Assembly (NCBI GenBank): GCA_034436045.1
Contig: DAOTVZ010000298.1
Span: 1-12,272, forward strand
Direction: 5' to 3'
Length of the DNA: 12,272 nucleotides
Origin: H111-94 sp034436045
GTDB lineage: Bacteria > Chloroflexota > Ktedonobacteria > Ktedonobacterales > Ktedonobacteraceae
Under the pieces are notes generated by a model. It worked only from the letters and a program-made list of their open reading frames with translations, was not told the origin of the DNA and did no database searches. Shown here piece by piece: positions 1-6,794 of the stretch. Each line of letters opens with the position of its first letter. Position 1 is the first letter of the stretch. Made by a program: the position numbers and the translations under genes.

Positions 1-221
1 TGCTGGGCACTCACGCAAACCTGTTCTACAACTTGCAGGTGGGCAGGTGTGAGTGATGGGGTATAAAAGAGAATAAGATCAATGTCGCGTGGCAAAACGT
101 TTTTGCGGACATCCATCTTTAGTGGGATAGCAACCACCTCGTAGCCCTCTTGCATGAGTAGGCGTTTGAGTGAAGTGATCTCGTCCTGGACATCGTGGAT
201 GATGACGATCCTGACGTTCAT
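1..221 (-). CDS. Receiver-like (CheY-fold) protein, 3' part beyond window
   Basis: An open frame of 73 codons starts at ATG 221 and runs off the left edge without a stop. A GGGGGA ribosome site sits about 6 nt upstream. A second in-frame ATG at 227 touches that site, so 221 is preferred. The protein begins MNVRIVIIHDVQDEITSLKR. It shows the receiver pattern of a hydrophobic first strand (VRIVII), an acidic turn (HDVQDE), an amphipathic helix, EGYEVVAI as the second strand, and IDLILFYTP where receivers carry the phospho-acceptor aspartate. Here that aspartate seems to be replaced (LILFY), so phosphorylation of the usual kind is doubtful. It has its own consensus promoter and so is separate from aceA. 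The assignment rests on pattern only, and the missing C-terminal part could carry an output domain. Confidence 0.6.
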   Translation of the reverse strand, partial: MNVRIVIIHDVQDEITSLKRLLMQEGYEVVAIPLKMDVRKNVLPRDIDLILFYTPSLTPAHLQVVEQVCVSAQ

Positions 222-313
222 GAGCATTCCCCCAAATGTATTCTTTGGCACAGTAAGTAGTGATAGTAGGAAATACCTTTCGACATAAGGCAATTGTCAC
301 AGCGCACATCTCA

Positions 314-342
314 ACAATACATGATTTTTTATGCAGTGTCAA
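314..342 (-). promoter_or_regulatory. Sigma70-type promoter for the receiver-like gene
   Basis: On the minus strand, TTGACA (337-342) is separated by 17 bp from TATTGT (314-319). The -35 box is perfect and the -10 box is near consensus. The expected start near 307 gives a leader of about 85 nt before ATG 221. Confidence 0.65.
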
Positions 343-367
343 GATTTTAGGAATATAACAAGGGGTA

Positions 368-450
368 GGCGAGCGCGAGGCTCGCCCCTACCATACGGAT
401 ATACACGTTTTTGTATTTCGTATATGGTAGGGACAAGCCTCGCGCTCGCC
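368..450 (-). repeat. Long-stem palindromic element / probable aceA 3' hairpin
   Basis: Arms 368-395 and 423-450 pair over 28 positions around a 27-nt loop. Two positions are not Watson-Crick (383/435 and 385/433). They are C/A on the plus strand but G/U in minus-strand RNA, so the full stem is unbroken only in RNA transcribed from the minus strand, which is the aceA direction. The left arm is also partly self-complementary (the GTAGG...GAGC side against GCTCGCCCCTAC), giving a nested palindrome. It lies 45 bp after the aceA stop and before the next minus-strand promoter. It may act as a terminator or 3' stabiliser. The GC-rich sequence looks like a dispersed genomic repeat, but only one copy is visible here. 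There is no clean U-tract directly after it. Confidence 0.6.
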
Positions 451-494
451 CTGCTTTCTACAAGACTCTGCTCAAATTGCTTGATGAGCTATCT

Positions 495-1775
495 CTAGTG
501 GAACTGCGCCGCCTCGGTGGAACCGGCCAGGGCGGTGGTGGAGGCGGTGCCACCGGTGATGACCTGCGCCACCTCGTCGAAGTAGCCGGTGCCCACCTCG
601 CGCTGATGCTTCGTGGCTGTGTAGCCGTACTGCTCGGCGGCGAACTCCTTCTGCTGTAATTCGGAGTAGGCCGTCATGCCGCGCTCTTTATAGTCACGCG
701 CCAGTTCGAACATAGCGTAGTTGAGGGCGTGGAAACCGGCCAGAGTGATGAACTGGAAGGCATAACCCATCTTGCCAATAGTCTCCTGGAAAGTAGCGAT
801 GGCTTCGGGCGAAAGCTTCTTACGCCAGTTGAACGAAGGCGAGCAGTTGTAGGCCAGCAACTTGCCCGGATAGTGCGCGTGAATGGCTTCGGCGAAGCGA
901 CGCGCCTCATCCAGATTCGGCTCCGAGGTTTCGCACCAGATCAGGTCGCAGTAGGGAGCATAGGAGAGGCCACGTGCGATGGCCGCGTCCAGTCCGCCGC
1001 GAATGCGGAAGAAGCCCTCCGGTGTGCGTTCGCCTGTCAGGAACGGGCGATCAACCGGGTCGATGTCGCTGGTGAGCAGGAAAGCTCCGTTAGCATCAGT
1101 ACGCGCAATGAGGATAGTAGGTACGCCCATCACGTCGGCAGCAAGACGTGCTGAGATAAGATGGCGGATAGCGGATTGAGTGGGAATAAGCACCTTGCCC
1201 CCCATGTGACCACATTTCTTCTCAGACGAGAGTTGATCCTCGAAATGCACGCCGGCCGCACCGGCCTCAATCATAGCTTTCATGATCTCGAAGACGTTGA
1301 GCGGACCGCCAAAGCCGGCTTCGGCGTCGGCGACGATGGGGGCGAACCAGTAGGTGCCTTTCTTGCCCTCGGCATGCTCGATCTGGTCGGCCCGTTGCAG
1401 CGCCTGGTTGATGCGCTTTACTACGTGTGGCACACTATTAGAAGGATAGAGGCTCTGGTCGGGGTACATCTGTCCGGCCAGGTTTGCATCCGCCGCTACC
1501 TGCCAGCCACTGAGATAGATGGCTTTGAGGCCCGCCTTCACCTGCTGCACGGCCTGGTTGCCCGTCAAAGCACCGAGCGCCGCCACGTAAGGCTCGCTAT
1601 GGAGCAGATCCCAGAGGCGCTCGGCCCCCAGGCGCGCCAGCGTGTACTCAATCTGAATAGAGCCGCGCAAACGCAACACATCCTCAGCGCTATACGGACG
1701 TTTAATCCCTTGCCAGCGTGGATTGGTTTCCCACTGCATTCTCAACTCGGTTGCCTCGTGATGGCCGTTCATCAT
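495..1775 (-). CDS. aceA: Isocitrate lyase
   Basis: This enzyme cleaves isocitrate to succinate and glyoxylate in the glyoxylate bypass, allowing growth on acetate or fatty acids. It is cytosolic and Mg-dependent, and usually a tetramer. The family signature KKCGHMGGKVL, with the catalytic cysteine, is present around residue 188. The metal- and substrate-site stretches are also visible: SGWQVAADAN, VADAEAGFGG, GVHFEDQ, ARTDAN, WCETSEPN and YNCSPSFNW. At about 426 residues it is full length for the bacterial form. Start choice: AAAGGAG (1786-1792) is 10 nt from ATG 1775. The upstream in-frame ATG 1784 is only 1 nt from that site, and ATG 1772 is 13 nt away. No malate synthase (aceB) lies in the window. 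The gene is monocistronic, with its own promoter and a hairpin downstream. Assignment is secure. Confidence 0.97.
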   Translation of the reverse strand: MMNGHHEATELRMQWETNPRWQGIKRPYSAEDVLRLRGSIQIEYTLARLGAERLWDLLHSEPYVAALGALTGNQAVQQVKAGLKAIYLSGWQVAADANLAGQMYPDQSLYPSNSVPHVVKRINQALQRADQIEHAEGKKGTYWFAPIVADAEAGFGGPLNVFEIMKAMIEAGAAGVHFEDQLSSEKKCGHMGGKVLIPTQSAIRHLISARLAADVMGVPTILIARTDANGAFLLTSDIDPVDRPFLTGERTPEGFFRIRGGLDAAIARGLSYAPYCDLIWCETSEPNLDEARRFAEAIHAHYPGKLLAYNCSPSFNWRKKLSPEAIATFQETIGKMGYAFQFITLAGFHALNYAMFELARDYKERGMTAYSELQQKEFAAEQYGYTATKHQREVGTGYFDEVAQVITGGTASTTALAGSTEAAQFH

Positions 1776-1845
1776 GATGTGCATTCTCCTTTCACCGCGA
1801 TGATTCTTGCTCGTTTGTTGTCTGATCTGCTTGATTAAGTGGAGG

Positions 1846-1874
1846 GTTATAGGTCACTCCATTCCTTACAGCAA
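1846..1874 (-). promoter_or_regulatory. Probable aceA promoter
   Basis: On the minus strand, TTGCTG (1869-1874) is followed after 17 bp by TATAAC (1846-1851). Transcription would begin near 1839, leaving a leader of about 60 nt that contains the AAAGGAG ribosome site. I see no convincing promoter for the divergent ppk2 gene in the rest of this intergenic region (1875-2071). Confidence 0.5.
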
Positions 1875-2071
1875 GGGTAACATGAAAAGATATGCAACGT
1901 CTAGCTTTTTGCTTCATCGCTTGTGATATTTTCCATAAGTAGGAGATTATATTATGCACATTGCCTTAGTGATATGCCCTTGCGCTTGCGCAAATATTCT
2001 GGCATACTCTATCGTAGGCACAAGAGACCGATTATTTCAGACTATCGTCTGTCTATTAAGGTTGTTACAGC

Positions 2072-2914
2072 ATGGCACTATTATGGAAGGTTGATGAAGG
2101 CACGCATGTCAACCTGAAGGATTATGACCCGGACTATACCGATAAGCACGCGAATCAGCACGAGGCGAAAGAGGAGTTGGAGCAACTGAGCGATGAGTTG
2201 AGCGAATTGCAGGAACTGATGGCAGCGGCAAAGCAGCATAGCCTGTTGATGATCTTGCAAGGTATGGACACCAGCGGCAAGGACGGCACTATTCGTCATG
2301 TGTTGTCCCACGTCAATCCGCAAGGCTGCGAGGTGCATTCTTTTAAGCAGCCAACCGAAGAGGAACTGGCGCATGATTTCCTCTGGCGCGTCCACAAGGT
2401 AACGCCGCCGAAGGGCTTCATGGGCATCTTTAATCGCTCGCATTACGAGGATGTGCTGGTTGTGCGCGTGCATAACCTTGTGCCGGAGGACGTGTGGGAG
2501 CATCGCTACAAAGAGATCAAGCACTTCGAGAAACTGCTGGCGTGCAATGGCACGATTATTCTCAAGTTTTTTCTGCATATCAGCTTTGAAGAGCAGGCGG
2601 AGCGTTTGAGGGCGCGTGAAGATGATAAGGATAAAGCCTGGAAGCTCTCGGTCAGCGATTGGACAGAGCGCAAATACTGGGAAGACTACCAGCGTGCCTA
2701 CGAGGATGCGCTCAGCAAGTGCAGCATCGACGAAGCTCCCTGGTACATTGTGCCCTCTAATCACAAATGGTACCGCAACCTGGCTATCGCACATACGCTG
2801 GTAGAAGTCATGCGTCAATACCGTGACGGGTGGAAAGCTTCGCTAGAAAAGCGCGGACGCGAGGAACTGGAAGCCATACAGCGCTTTCGTGAACAAAACG
2901 AGAAACAGGGATGA
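2072..2914 (+). CDS. ppk2: Polyphosphate kinase 2 family (polyP:nucleotide phosphotransferase)
   Basis: PPK2 enzymes move phosphate between inorganic polyphosphate and nucleotides, using a P-loop kinase fold unrelated to PPK1. The Walker A region reads GMDTSGKDGT (residues 64-73). The second motif reads FNRSHYEDVLVVRV (about 120-133), and the lid region has the arginine-rich RLRAREDDKDKAWK stretch. The length of 280 residues fits single-domain PPK2. The motif variant resembles the class III-like group that can phosphorylate AMP and ADP, but substrate cannot be settled from sequence. The N-terminal region (about 30-55) is a charged helix. The start is ATG 2072: a stop lies just upstream in frame (2057-2059), and a weak AAGG sits 10 nt before it. 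It is divergent from aceA and convergent with the polymerase-like gene, with 17 bp between the stops. Confidence 0.93.
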   Translation: MALLWKVDEGTHVNLKDYDPDYTDKHANQHEAKEELEQLSDELSELQELMAAAKQHSLLMILQGMDTSGKDGTIRHVLSHVNPQGCEVHSFKQPTEEELAHDFLWRVHKVTPPKGFMGIFNRSHYEDVLVVRVHNLVPEDVWEHRYKEIKHFEKLLACNGTIILKFFLHISFEEQAERLRAREDDKDKAWKLSVSDWTERKYWEDYQRAYEDALSKCSIDEAPWYIVPSNHKWYRNLAIAHTLVEVMRQYRDGWKASLEKRGREELEAIQRFREQNEKQG

Positions 2915-2938
2915 TGCCTTTTCATAAAGCATCATCCC
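2908..2938. terminator. Bidirectional terminator hairpin containing both stop codons
   Basis: GGGATGATGC (2908-2917) and GCATCATCCC (2929-2938) form a perfect 10-bp stem around an 11-nt loop that can add TTT/AAA pairs. The stop of ppk2 (TGA 2912-2914) and the stop of the convergent polymerase-like gene (TGA on the minus strand, 2932-2934) occupy mirror-image positions in the two arms. The U-rich tail is better on the minus-strand side (TGTTTCTCGTTTTG) than on the plus-strand side. Confidence 0.7.
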
Positions 2939-4389
2939 AACTGGCGCGTCATCCTGCCGCGTGAGAGCGACGGAGGGGGATAATAAGGCGGCAAGGTAGC
3001 AATGATGTCACCGACGCGCAATTGCACCTGTTTGTAGCGGTAATGCGAACGGTGGTAGTGTGCAAAGAGCATCAGACCCTGGTGCGCGATTACGTCTGCT
3101 GCATCTGTATGTCGCTGGAGCATAAGCTGGCCGCCGGTCGTCTCCTCAAGCGCCGCCGCACCCTCTGTATTCTCGACTGCTTCATGCATGGTCAGTTTGC
3201 GTGTCTCGCGTCGCGTGCTATTGCCCGGCCACAGAATCAGGGCGATGGATTTCCCTTTCAGGCGCTGCTCGATCAGGCGCGCGCTGAGATGATCGGCCAG
3301 TTTGCGAATGGCGGCGCAGACCTCATCGGCATCGGCCTCGTGCTGGAAACGCATGCGCGCGTTCTGGCTGGGCGGCGGCGCATCCGGCACGACCAGGCTG
3401 GTATCAATACCACAAGCGATCTGATAAACCCAACCTCCTAGCTGGCCCAGACGACGAATCAATCCCTCCTCCGTCAAGGTAGCCACCTGGGCAAATGTTG
3501 TGATGCCGAAGTCGCGCAGGTGAGCAATCAGTTCGGCCATCGCCACCACGTCGAACGTTTCCCCCTTGCTTTCTATCTCCGAGGAATGTAACCCGCCCGT
3601 GTCCGGCCCCCCGCTCAGGTCTGGCAGATTGGCGGCACTGGCAATACCGGCGCTGCGCAGTTGGAGCAGCATAGAGAGCGGCAATGTCTGAACAAAGGAG
3701 GCTTCGCGGCCTGGGGGAATGTATAAGACGCCCTGGCGTCCATCGCGGCGACTCATCAACGCGGCCAACTCGGCGATGGTCTTCCCATTCGCAACACCGA
3801 TCTGGGCCGTCAGCCCCAGTTCGGCAATCTCAGCGCAAAGCCGCTCGGCCAGTGCAACAGGCGACTCGAAGGGATGCTCACTACCACTCAGGTCAATGAA
3901 GGCGTCGGCGTAGGGCAACGATTCGATGATGCGGGAATAGGCACGATAGCGCTCTTTGAGCTTTTGCTGCATGGGTAGGTAGCGATCATAGGACGCGGGC
4001 ATGAAGCGGGTGCGCGGTGCCAGGCGGTGTGCACGCCGCAGAGGCATGCCGGGGCTGATACCCAGGCGCACGGCGGCGGGCGAGGCATCGATGACACGCC
4101 CCGGCTCATTGGGGCGTCCCATGCCTGTGCCAATCACAAAAGGCTGGCCACGTAACGAGGGATCAAACATCTCTTCGAGCGTACAGTAGAAATGGCGAAT
4201 GCGCACATACATAATGCCCTGGCGCACGTAGGGCCGTTCCATTCCGCGTATGCCTTCCTGCATCACCATATTCGGTTCACTCACTCCACCCGATGTTCCC
4301 TTTGTCGTCCTTGCCATCCCTGCCGGTGCTTGCTCTGCGGTTAATCCATCCGCCTGCTGGGACGGAGAATGGAGATTGAGTTGCTGCAT
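2932..4389 (-). CDS. Y-family DNA polymerase homologue lacking catalytic residues (ImuB-like)
   Basis: The overall fold matches the DinB/UmuC family. The palm/fingers region starts at residue 60, the little-finger-type C-terminal half follows, and an HhH thumb segment reads LRDFGITTFAQVATLTEEGLIRRLGQLGG. Aligned by eye with E. coli DinB, the first metal aspartate (HVDMD) becomes YVRIR (R63, R65). The SLDEAYLD motif becomes PYADAFID (A161, D162). The nucleotide-contact segment YPARKFG becomes PAAVRLG. All three catalytic acids are changed, as in ImuB, the non-catalytic partner of mutasome polymerases. Residues 1-59 form a probably disordered extension that starts MQQLNLHSP, a loose match to a beta-clamp-binding motif. 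The start is uncertain: ATG 4389 has a poor ribosome site, while ATG 4242 (M50) has AGGAAGG 10 nt upstream. A low-complexity insertion follows the palm (SGGPDTGGLHSSEIESKGE). No imuA or dnaE2 is in the window. Confidence 0.85.
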   Translation of the reverse strand: MQQLNLHSPSQQADGLTAEQAPAGMARTTKGTSGGVSEPNMVMQEGIRGMERPYVRQGIMYVRIRHFYCTLEEMFDPSLRGQPFVIGTGMGRPNEPGRVIDASPAAVRLGISPGMPLRRAHRLAPRTRFMPASYDRYLPMQQKLKERYRAYSRIIESLPYADAFIDLSGSEHPFESPVALAERLCAEIAELGLTAQIGVANGKTIAELAALMSRRDGRQGVLYIPPGREASFVQTLPLSMLLQLRSAGIASAANLPDLSGGPDTGGLHSSEIESKGETFDVVAMAELIAHLRDFGITTFAQVATLTEEGLIRRLGQLGGWVYQIACGIDTSLVVPDAPPPSQNARMRFQHEADADEVCAAIRKLADHLSARLIEQRLKGKSIALILWPGNSTRRETRKLTMHEAVENTEGAAALEETTGGQLMLQRHTDAADVIAHQGLMLFAHYHRSHYRYKQVQLRVGDIIATLPPYYPPPSLSRGRMTRQLG

Positions 4390-4460
4390 AGAGTCATCTT
4401 CTATCTATTATTAGTCCCTTACACGAGACATTCCCGGTAAGCATTCTGTTTGTTGTACGA

Positions 4461-4569
4461 TCTGGCAAGCATTTCAGACCAATCGACCAATCCTGATAGT
4501 TAAAAGTTACTCTCGCACAGCGTTTTCGCAGCAATTGGGCGCTTACTGGCGAATTTCTTGCTTGCCAGA
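4461..4569 (-). repeat. 11-bp inverted repeat in the leader (possible RNA stem)
   Basis: TCTGGCAAGCA (4461-4471) and TGCTTGCCAGA (4559-4569) are perfect reverse complements 87 bp apart, inside the predicted leader. Between them lies a smaller GCG-AAAA-CGC stem-loop on the minus strand. It could close a multi-branched RNA domain, or be two binding sites for a looping regulator. Confidence 0.45.
4477..4492. repeat. 8-bp tandem direct repeat
   Basis: GACCAATC occurs twice head to tail (4477-4484 and 4485-4492), just inside the left arm of the inverted repeat. It may be a binding site for a tandem-binding regulator, or chance. Confidence 0.45.
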
Positions 4570-4640
4570 CACTCCTTCATTTAGAACAACGTGCGTTATC
4601 GGTGCCGTTCGCGTATCGCCGTGAGAACTTTTTCCTACCT

Positions 4641-4668
4641 ATTGTATCTAAAAAAGCTCGACTGTCAA
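4641..4668 (-). promoter_or_regulatory. Strong promoter for the polymerase-like gene
   Basis: On the minus strand, a perfect TTGACA (4663-4668) is separated by 16 bp from TACAAT (4641-4646). The start near 4634 would leave a leader of about 245 nt before ATG 4389, unusually long. Confidence 0.65.
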
Positions 4669-4831
4669 GCGGGCAGCCGGGTGCTGTGCAGTCCACCTCT
4701 TGTTTTGCGCATAGCCTGCGCGGCCCACAGCGCGATTATGTAGCGACTGTACAATGATAAGAGAAGACTGAACGATAGTTCGGTGTTTCATCCTTTGTAT
4801 GACCGGTGTCGGGTGGAGGGGAAAGAAGCAT

Positions 4832-5710
4832 ATGAAACGACAATCTTTTAAAGATGATATGTCTGTTACCGATCAACATAACAAGCGTAAAGAGCAAAGA
4901 GGGGAAAACACGTTTATGGCGCGGCCAAACAATACCGCCTTCCCGTCGATGCTTGACGATTATCCCTGGCTGACGCTGGTGCTGTCCCGACTCGCTCTCT
5001 GCTATGGCCCACACATCGCGGCTACCGACCTGGAGATGCTGGCCCTGAGCCTTCGACATCTCTTTCAACAGCTTGAGACGCTGTATACCAGCGTGCTGCC
5101 CGCGCTAGAGATGGATGAACAGACGCAGATGGCACACGTTTATCCAGCATCGGCTCACCAGCATCATCAATATCATCTCTGGAATCAACTTCGACAGGCG
5201 TTGCGCACGTTGGAGCGCATAGAAGTGCTTTGTCATCTGCTCAACGTCACGGTGATGAGCATGCTGCAAACACTGGATCATGATACAGCGGAACAGCAGG
5301 AAGCCGGTGCGATTGCCGACCAGGCGTGGCTGATCGCCGACGATCATGAGAAGGCATGGCAAGAGGCAATCAGCTCACTGAAGGCCCATCTGCGCCACTG
5401 GCAACAGAGCTATGCCGCCACGCCCCCTCTGGCCTTTGCCTGTGCCGATGCTGTTGTATCCACGCTGCCCCTGGAAGTTCTGGATGAAGCTTTCCAGCGT
5501 ATACTGGAGCGCGCGCTGGTACTCTTTGAGGATATTCTTCCCAGCTTGTATACATTAAAAGCCGAAGAGAACGAGGCTCTTTCAATCTACCTACTCGATC
5601 TGCTGCAACAGAACGATGATATACTCATTCGCATCGATACGCTGATAGAGCCGCTCGACCGGCTGATCGGCTATTATAGCGCAGCAGGATACCCGCTCCC
5701 CACTTCATGA
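4832..5710 (+). CDS. Hypothetical all-helical protein
   Basis: I do not recognise this protein. It is about 293 residues, soluble by composition, with no signal peptide or membrane segment. Nearly all of it is predicted by eye to be amphipathic helices (for example LEMLALSLRHLFQQLETLYTS, LWNQLRQALRTLERIEVLCHLL and LDEAFQRILERALVLFEDIL). A histidine cluster, SAHQHHQYHLW, lies in the first half of the helical region. The start is ambiguous. ATG 4832 has GGAGGGG 10 nt upstream and is chosen. ATG 4916 has GAGGGG 11 nt upstream and would remove a charged, probably disordered leader of 28 residues. ATG 4799 has no ribosome site. A hairpin follows the stop, and the next gene has its own ribosome site 142 bp away. 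Coding is supported by length and consistent codon use, but the function is unknown. Confidence 0.75.
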   Translation: MKRQSFKDDMSVTDQHNKRKEQRGENTFMARPNNTAFPSMLDDYPWLTLVLSRLALCYGPHIAATDLEMLALSLRHLFQQLETLYTSVLPALEMDEQTQMAHVYPASAHQHHQYHLWNQLRQALRTLERIEVLCHLLNVTVMSMLQTLDHDTAEQQEAGAIADQAWLIADDHEKAWQEAISSLKAHLRHWQQSYAATPPLAFACADAVVSTLPLEVLDEAFQRILERALVLFEDILPSLYTLKAEENEALSIYLLDLLQQNDDILIRIDTLIEPLDRLIGYYSAAGYPLPTS

Positions 5711-5734
5711 AGCCGGTTTATTGATCTTAACCAC

Positions 5735-5782
5735 AAAGGGCGGGTCTTAATGGATATGCAACTGTATTCACGCCCCTTTTCT
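5735..5782 (+). terminator. Possible terminator after the helical-protein gene
   Basis: AAAGGGCG (5735-5742) can pair with CGCCCCTTT (5771-5779), with one bulge, across a 28-nt loop. A short T-run follows. The loop is long, so the call is tentative. Confidence 0.35.
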
Positions 5783-5851
5783 CATCATTCCGCCCTTACA
5801 ATATATACAGCGTGAGCAGATACACTCACAATAATTTAGAGAGGTCGCACC

Positions 5852-6709
5852 GTGGGGAACGACAACATATCACGAGCCAGCTTGCAACAGACGTTGCAGA
5901 CATGGGATATTCAGCCTTACGAATATATTGAATCTACCACCGCTATTGTAGAAATGATGCATGCGCTGACCACCATCGGCATTGAACAGATGTCGCTGGT
6001 CACGATCACGCTTCAGTTCAATCTGAGCGAGCGCACTCAACGGCCCGCGCTGAAGCAACAGATAGAACAAAGTACCATACACTTTTTGGAATATCTACGT
6101 TCACTCGTGCGTAAAACCGATATTGTCTTTATTCGGCTCGCTCAGCCCACCACATTCTATTTCTTGTTGATCGACGCCGCATTAGAGGGGGCCGAAATCG
6201 TGCAGACGCGCCTGTGGGATGCACTGCTCTGGCGCATGCATAGTACGGGCGATTTGAAGATAGTGCGTCCTGATCGCGTCCAGTTGGGGTACAGTGCCAC
6301 GACGGCACCTTGTACTTCCTTCCAGTCCTGCATTGAAGCTGCAATCGCTCCGCAACGCACCTTCGAGCAAGAGGCGGAGAGGGCTATTCGTAAAGCTTCT
6401 ACTCGCCAGTATAACGCTACAACGCAAGAGTATGATTTGCAGCAAACGGCGCGCAAACTTGGTATGCCCTATCTCTCGCTCCTGCCACGTAAATTACCGA
6501 CCCAGGTCTTGCGGCTGGTCGATCCGAAATTGGCCCAGGAACTGCGCTGCTATCCACTTGGTCGCAACAAGGATGCCCTGACCGTTGCGATTGCTAATCC
6601 CCAGGATCGTTCGTCCCTGCAACGGCTGGAACAGATCACGGGGATGCGCATCTTTCCGGTGCTTGCGTCCCCACTCGAACTTCAGGCCGCGCTGGAACAG
6701 TTGATTTGA
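5852..6709 (+). CDS. Degenerate GGDEF-like plus T2SSE_N (GspE/PilB N-terminal) domain protein
   Basis: This is a protein of 285 residues starting at GTG 5852, with GAGG 7 nt upstream. Residues 45-175 look like a nucleotidyl-cyclase/GGDEF fold. LRSLVRKTDIVFIRL leads to QPTTFYFLL where GGDEF proteins have GGDEFxxLL, followed by LEGAEIVQTRLWDAL and a later VQLGYSATT resembling the conserved S-x-G-x-A strand. The GGDEF signature itself is lost, so diguanylate cyclase activity is not expected. Residues 205-285 match the N-terminal domain of type II secretion/type IV pilus ATPases: LGMPYLSLLPRKLPTQVLRLVDPKLA, then CYPLGRNKDALTVAIANPQD, and a TGMRIFPVLASPLELQAAL end. There is no ATPase domain. It may be a signalling adaptor touching a secretion or pilus system, which is inference. 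No pilus gene lies nearby. It is followed by the epimerase with a separate promoter. Confidence 0.75.
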   Translation: MGNDNISRASLQQTLQTWDIQPYEYIESTTAIVEMMHALTTIGIEQMSLVTITLQFNLSERTQRPALKQQIEQSTIHFLEYLRSLVRKTDIVFIRLAQPTTFYFLLIDAALEGAEIVQTRLWDALLWRMHSTGDLKIVRPDRVQLGYSATTAPCTSFQSCIEAAIAPQRTFEQEAERAIRKASTRQYNATTQEYDLQQTARKLGMPYLSLLPRKLPTQVLRLVDPKLAQELRCYPLGRNKDALTVAIANPQDRSSLQRLEQITGMRIFPVLASPLELQAALEQLI

Positions 6710-6734
6710 TATTCCTGACAGCGCTTGTTATAAT
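6706..6734 (+). promoter_or_regulatory. Near-consensus extended -10 promoter for the epimerase gene
   Basis: TTGATA (6706-6711), 17 bp, then TATAAT (6729-6734), preceded by TG at 6726-6727 (extended -10). The -35 box overlaps the stop codon (6707-6709) of the upstream gene. The expected start is near 6741. Confidence 0.75.
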
Positions 6735-6794
6735 GCCTCCTGGGTTCTTCCAACGGATTAACGAAGAGAAACTTTAGAGAGGGATTGGCTTTCT

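Larger units (their letters stand above)
4390..4831. other. Divergent intergenic region with long leader and repeats
   Basis: This region holds the promoter and leader of the polymerase-like gene (minus strand). It contains an 11-bp inverted repeat (4461-4471 with 4559-4569), an 8-bp tandem repeat (4477-4492) and an AACG-CA-CGTT-type palindrome (4588-4597). For the plus-strand gene only a TACAAT (4750-4755) resembling a -10 box is visible, with no good -35. I see no tRNA or recognised riboswitch. A 26-codon minus-strand frame starting at 4580 has no ribosome site and is not called. Confidence 0.5.

Noticed and set aside
79..342. Minus-strand frame of 87 codons near the left edge
   Set aside because: It overlaps the receiver-like frame in another phase, spans that gene's promoter, and lacks a protein-like hydrophobic pattern.
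1161..1838. Plus-strand frame of 225 codons opposite aceA
   Set aside because: It mirrors the isocitrate lyase coding strand and has no recognisable protein features.
1923..2117. Small plus-strand frame of 64 codons before ppk2
   Set aside because: It overlaps the ppk2 start in another frame, has no ribosome site and an arginine/tyrosine-rich composition unlike its neighbours.
2081..2818. Minus-strand frame of 245 codons opposite ppk2
   Set aside because: Antisense shadow; the plus strand has intact PPK2 motifs.
4500..4580. Short 26-codon minus-strand frame in the polymerase-gene leader
   Set aside because: No ribosome site and basic low-information sequence; could be a leader peptide but not supportable.
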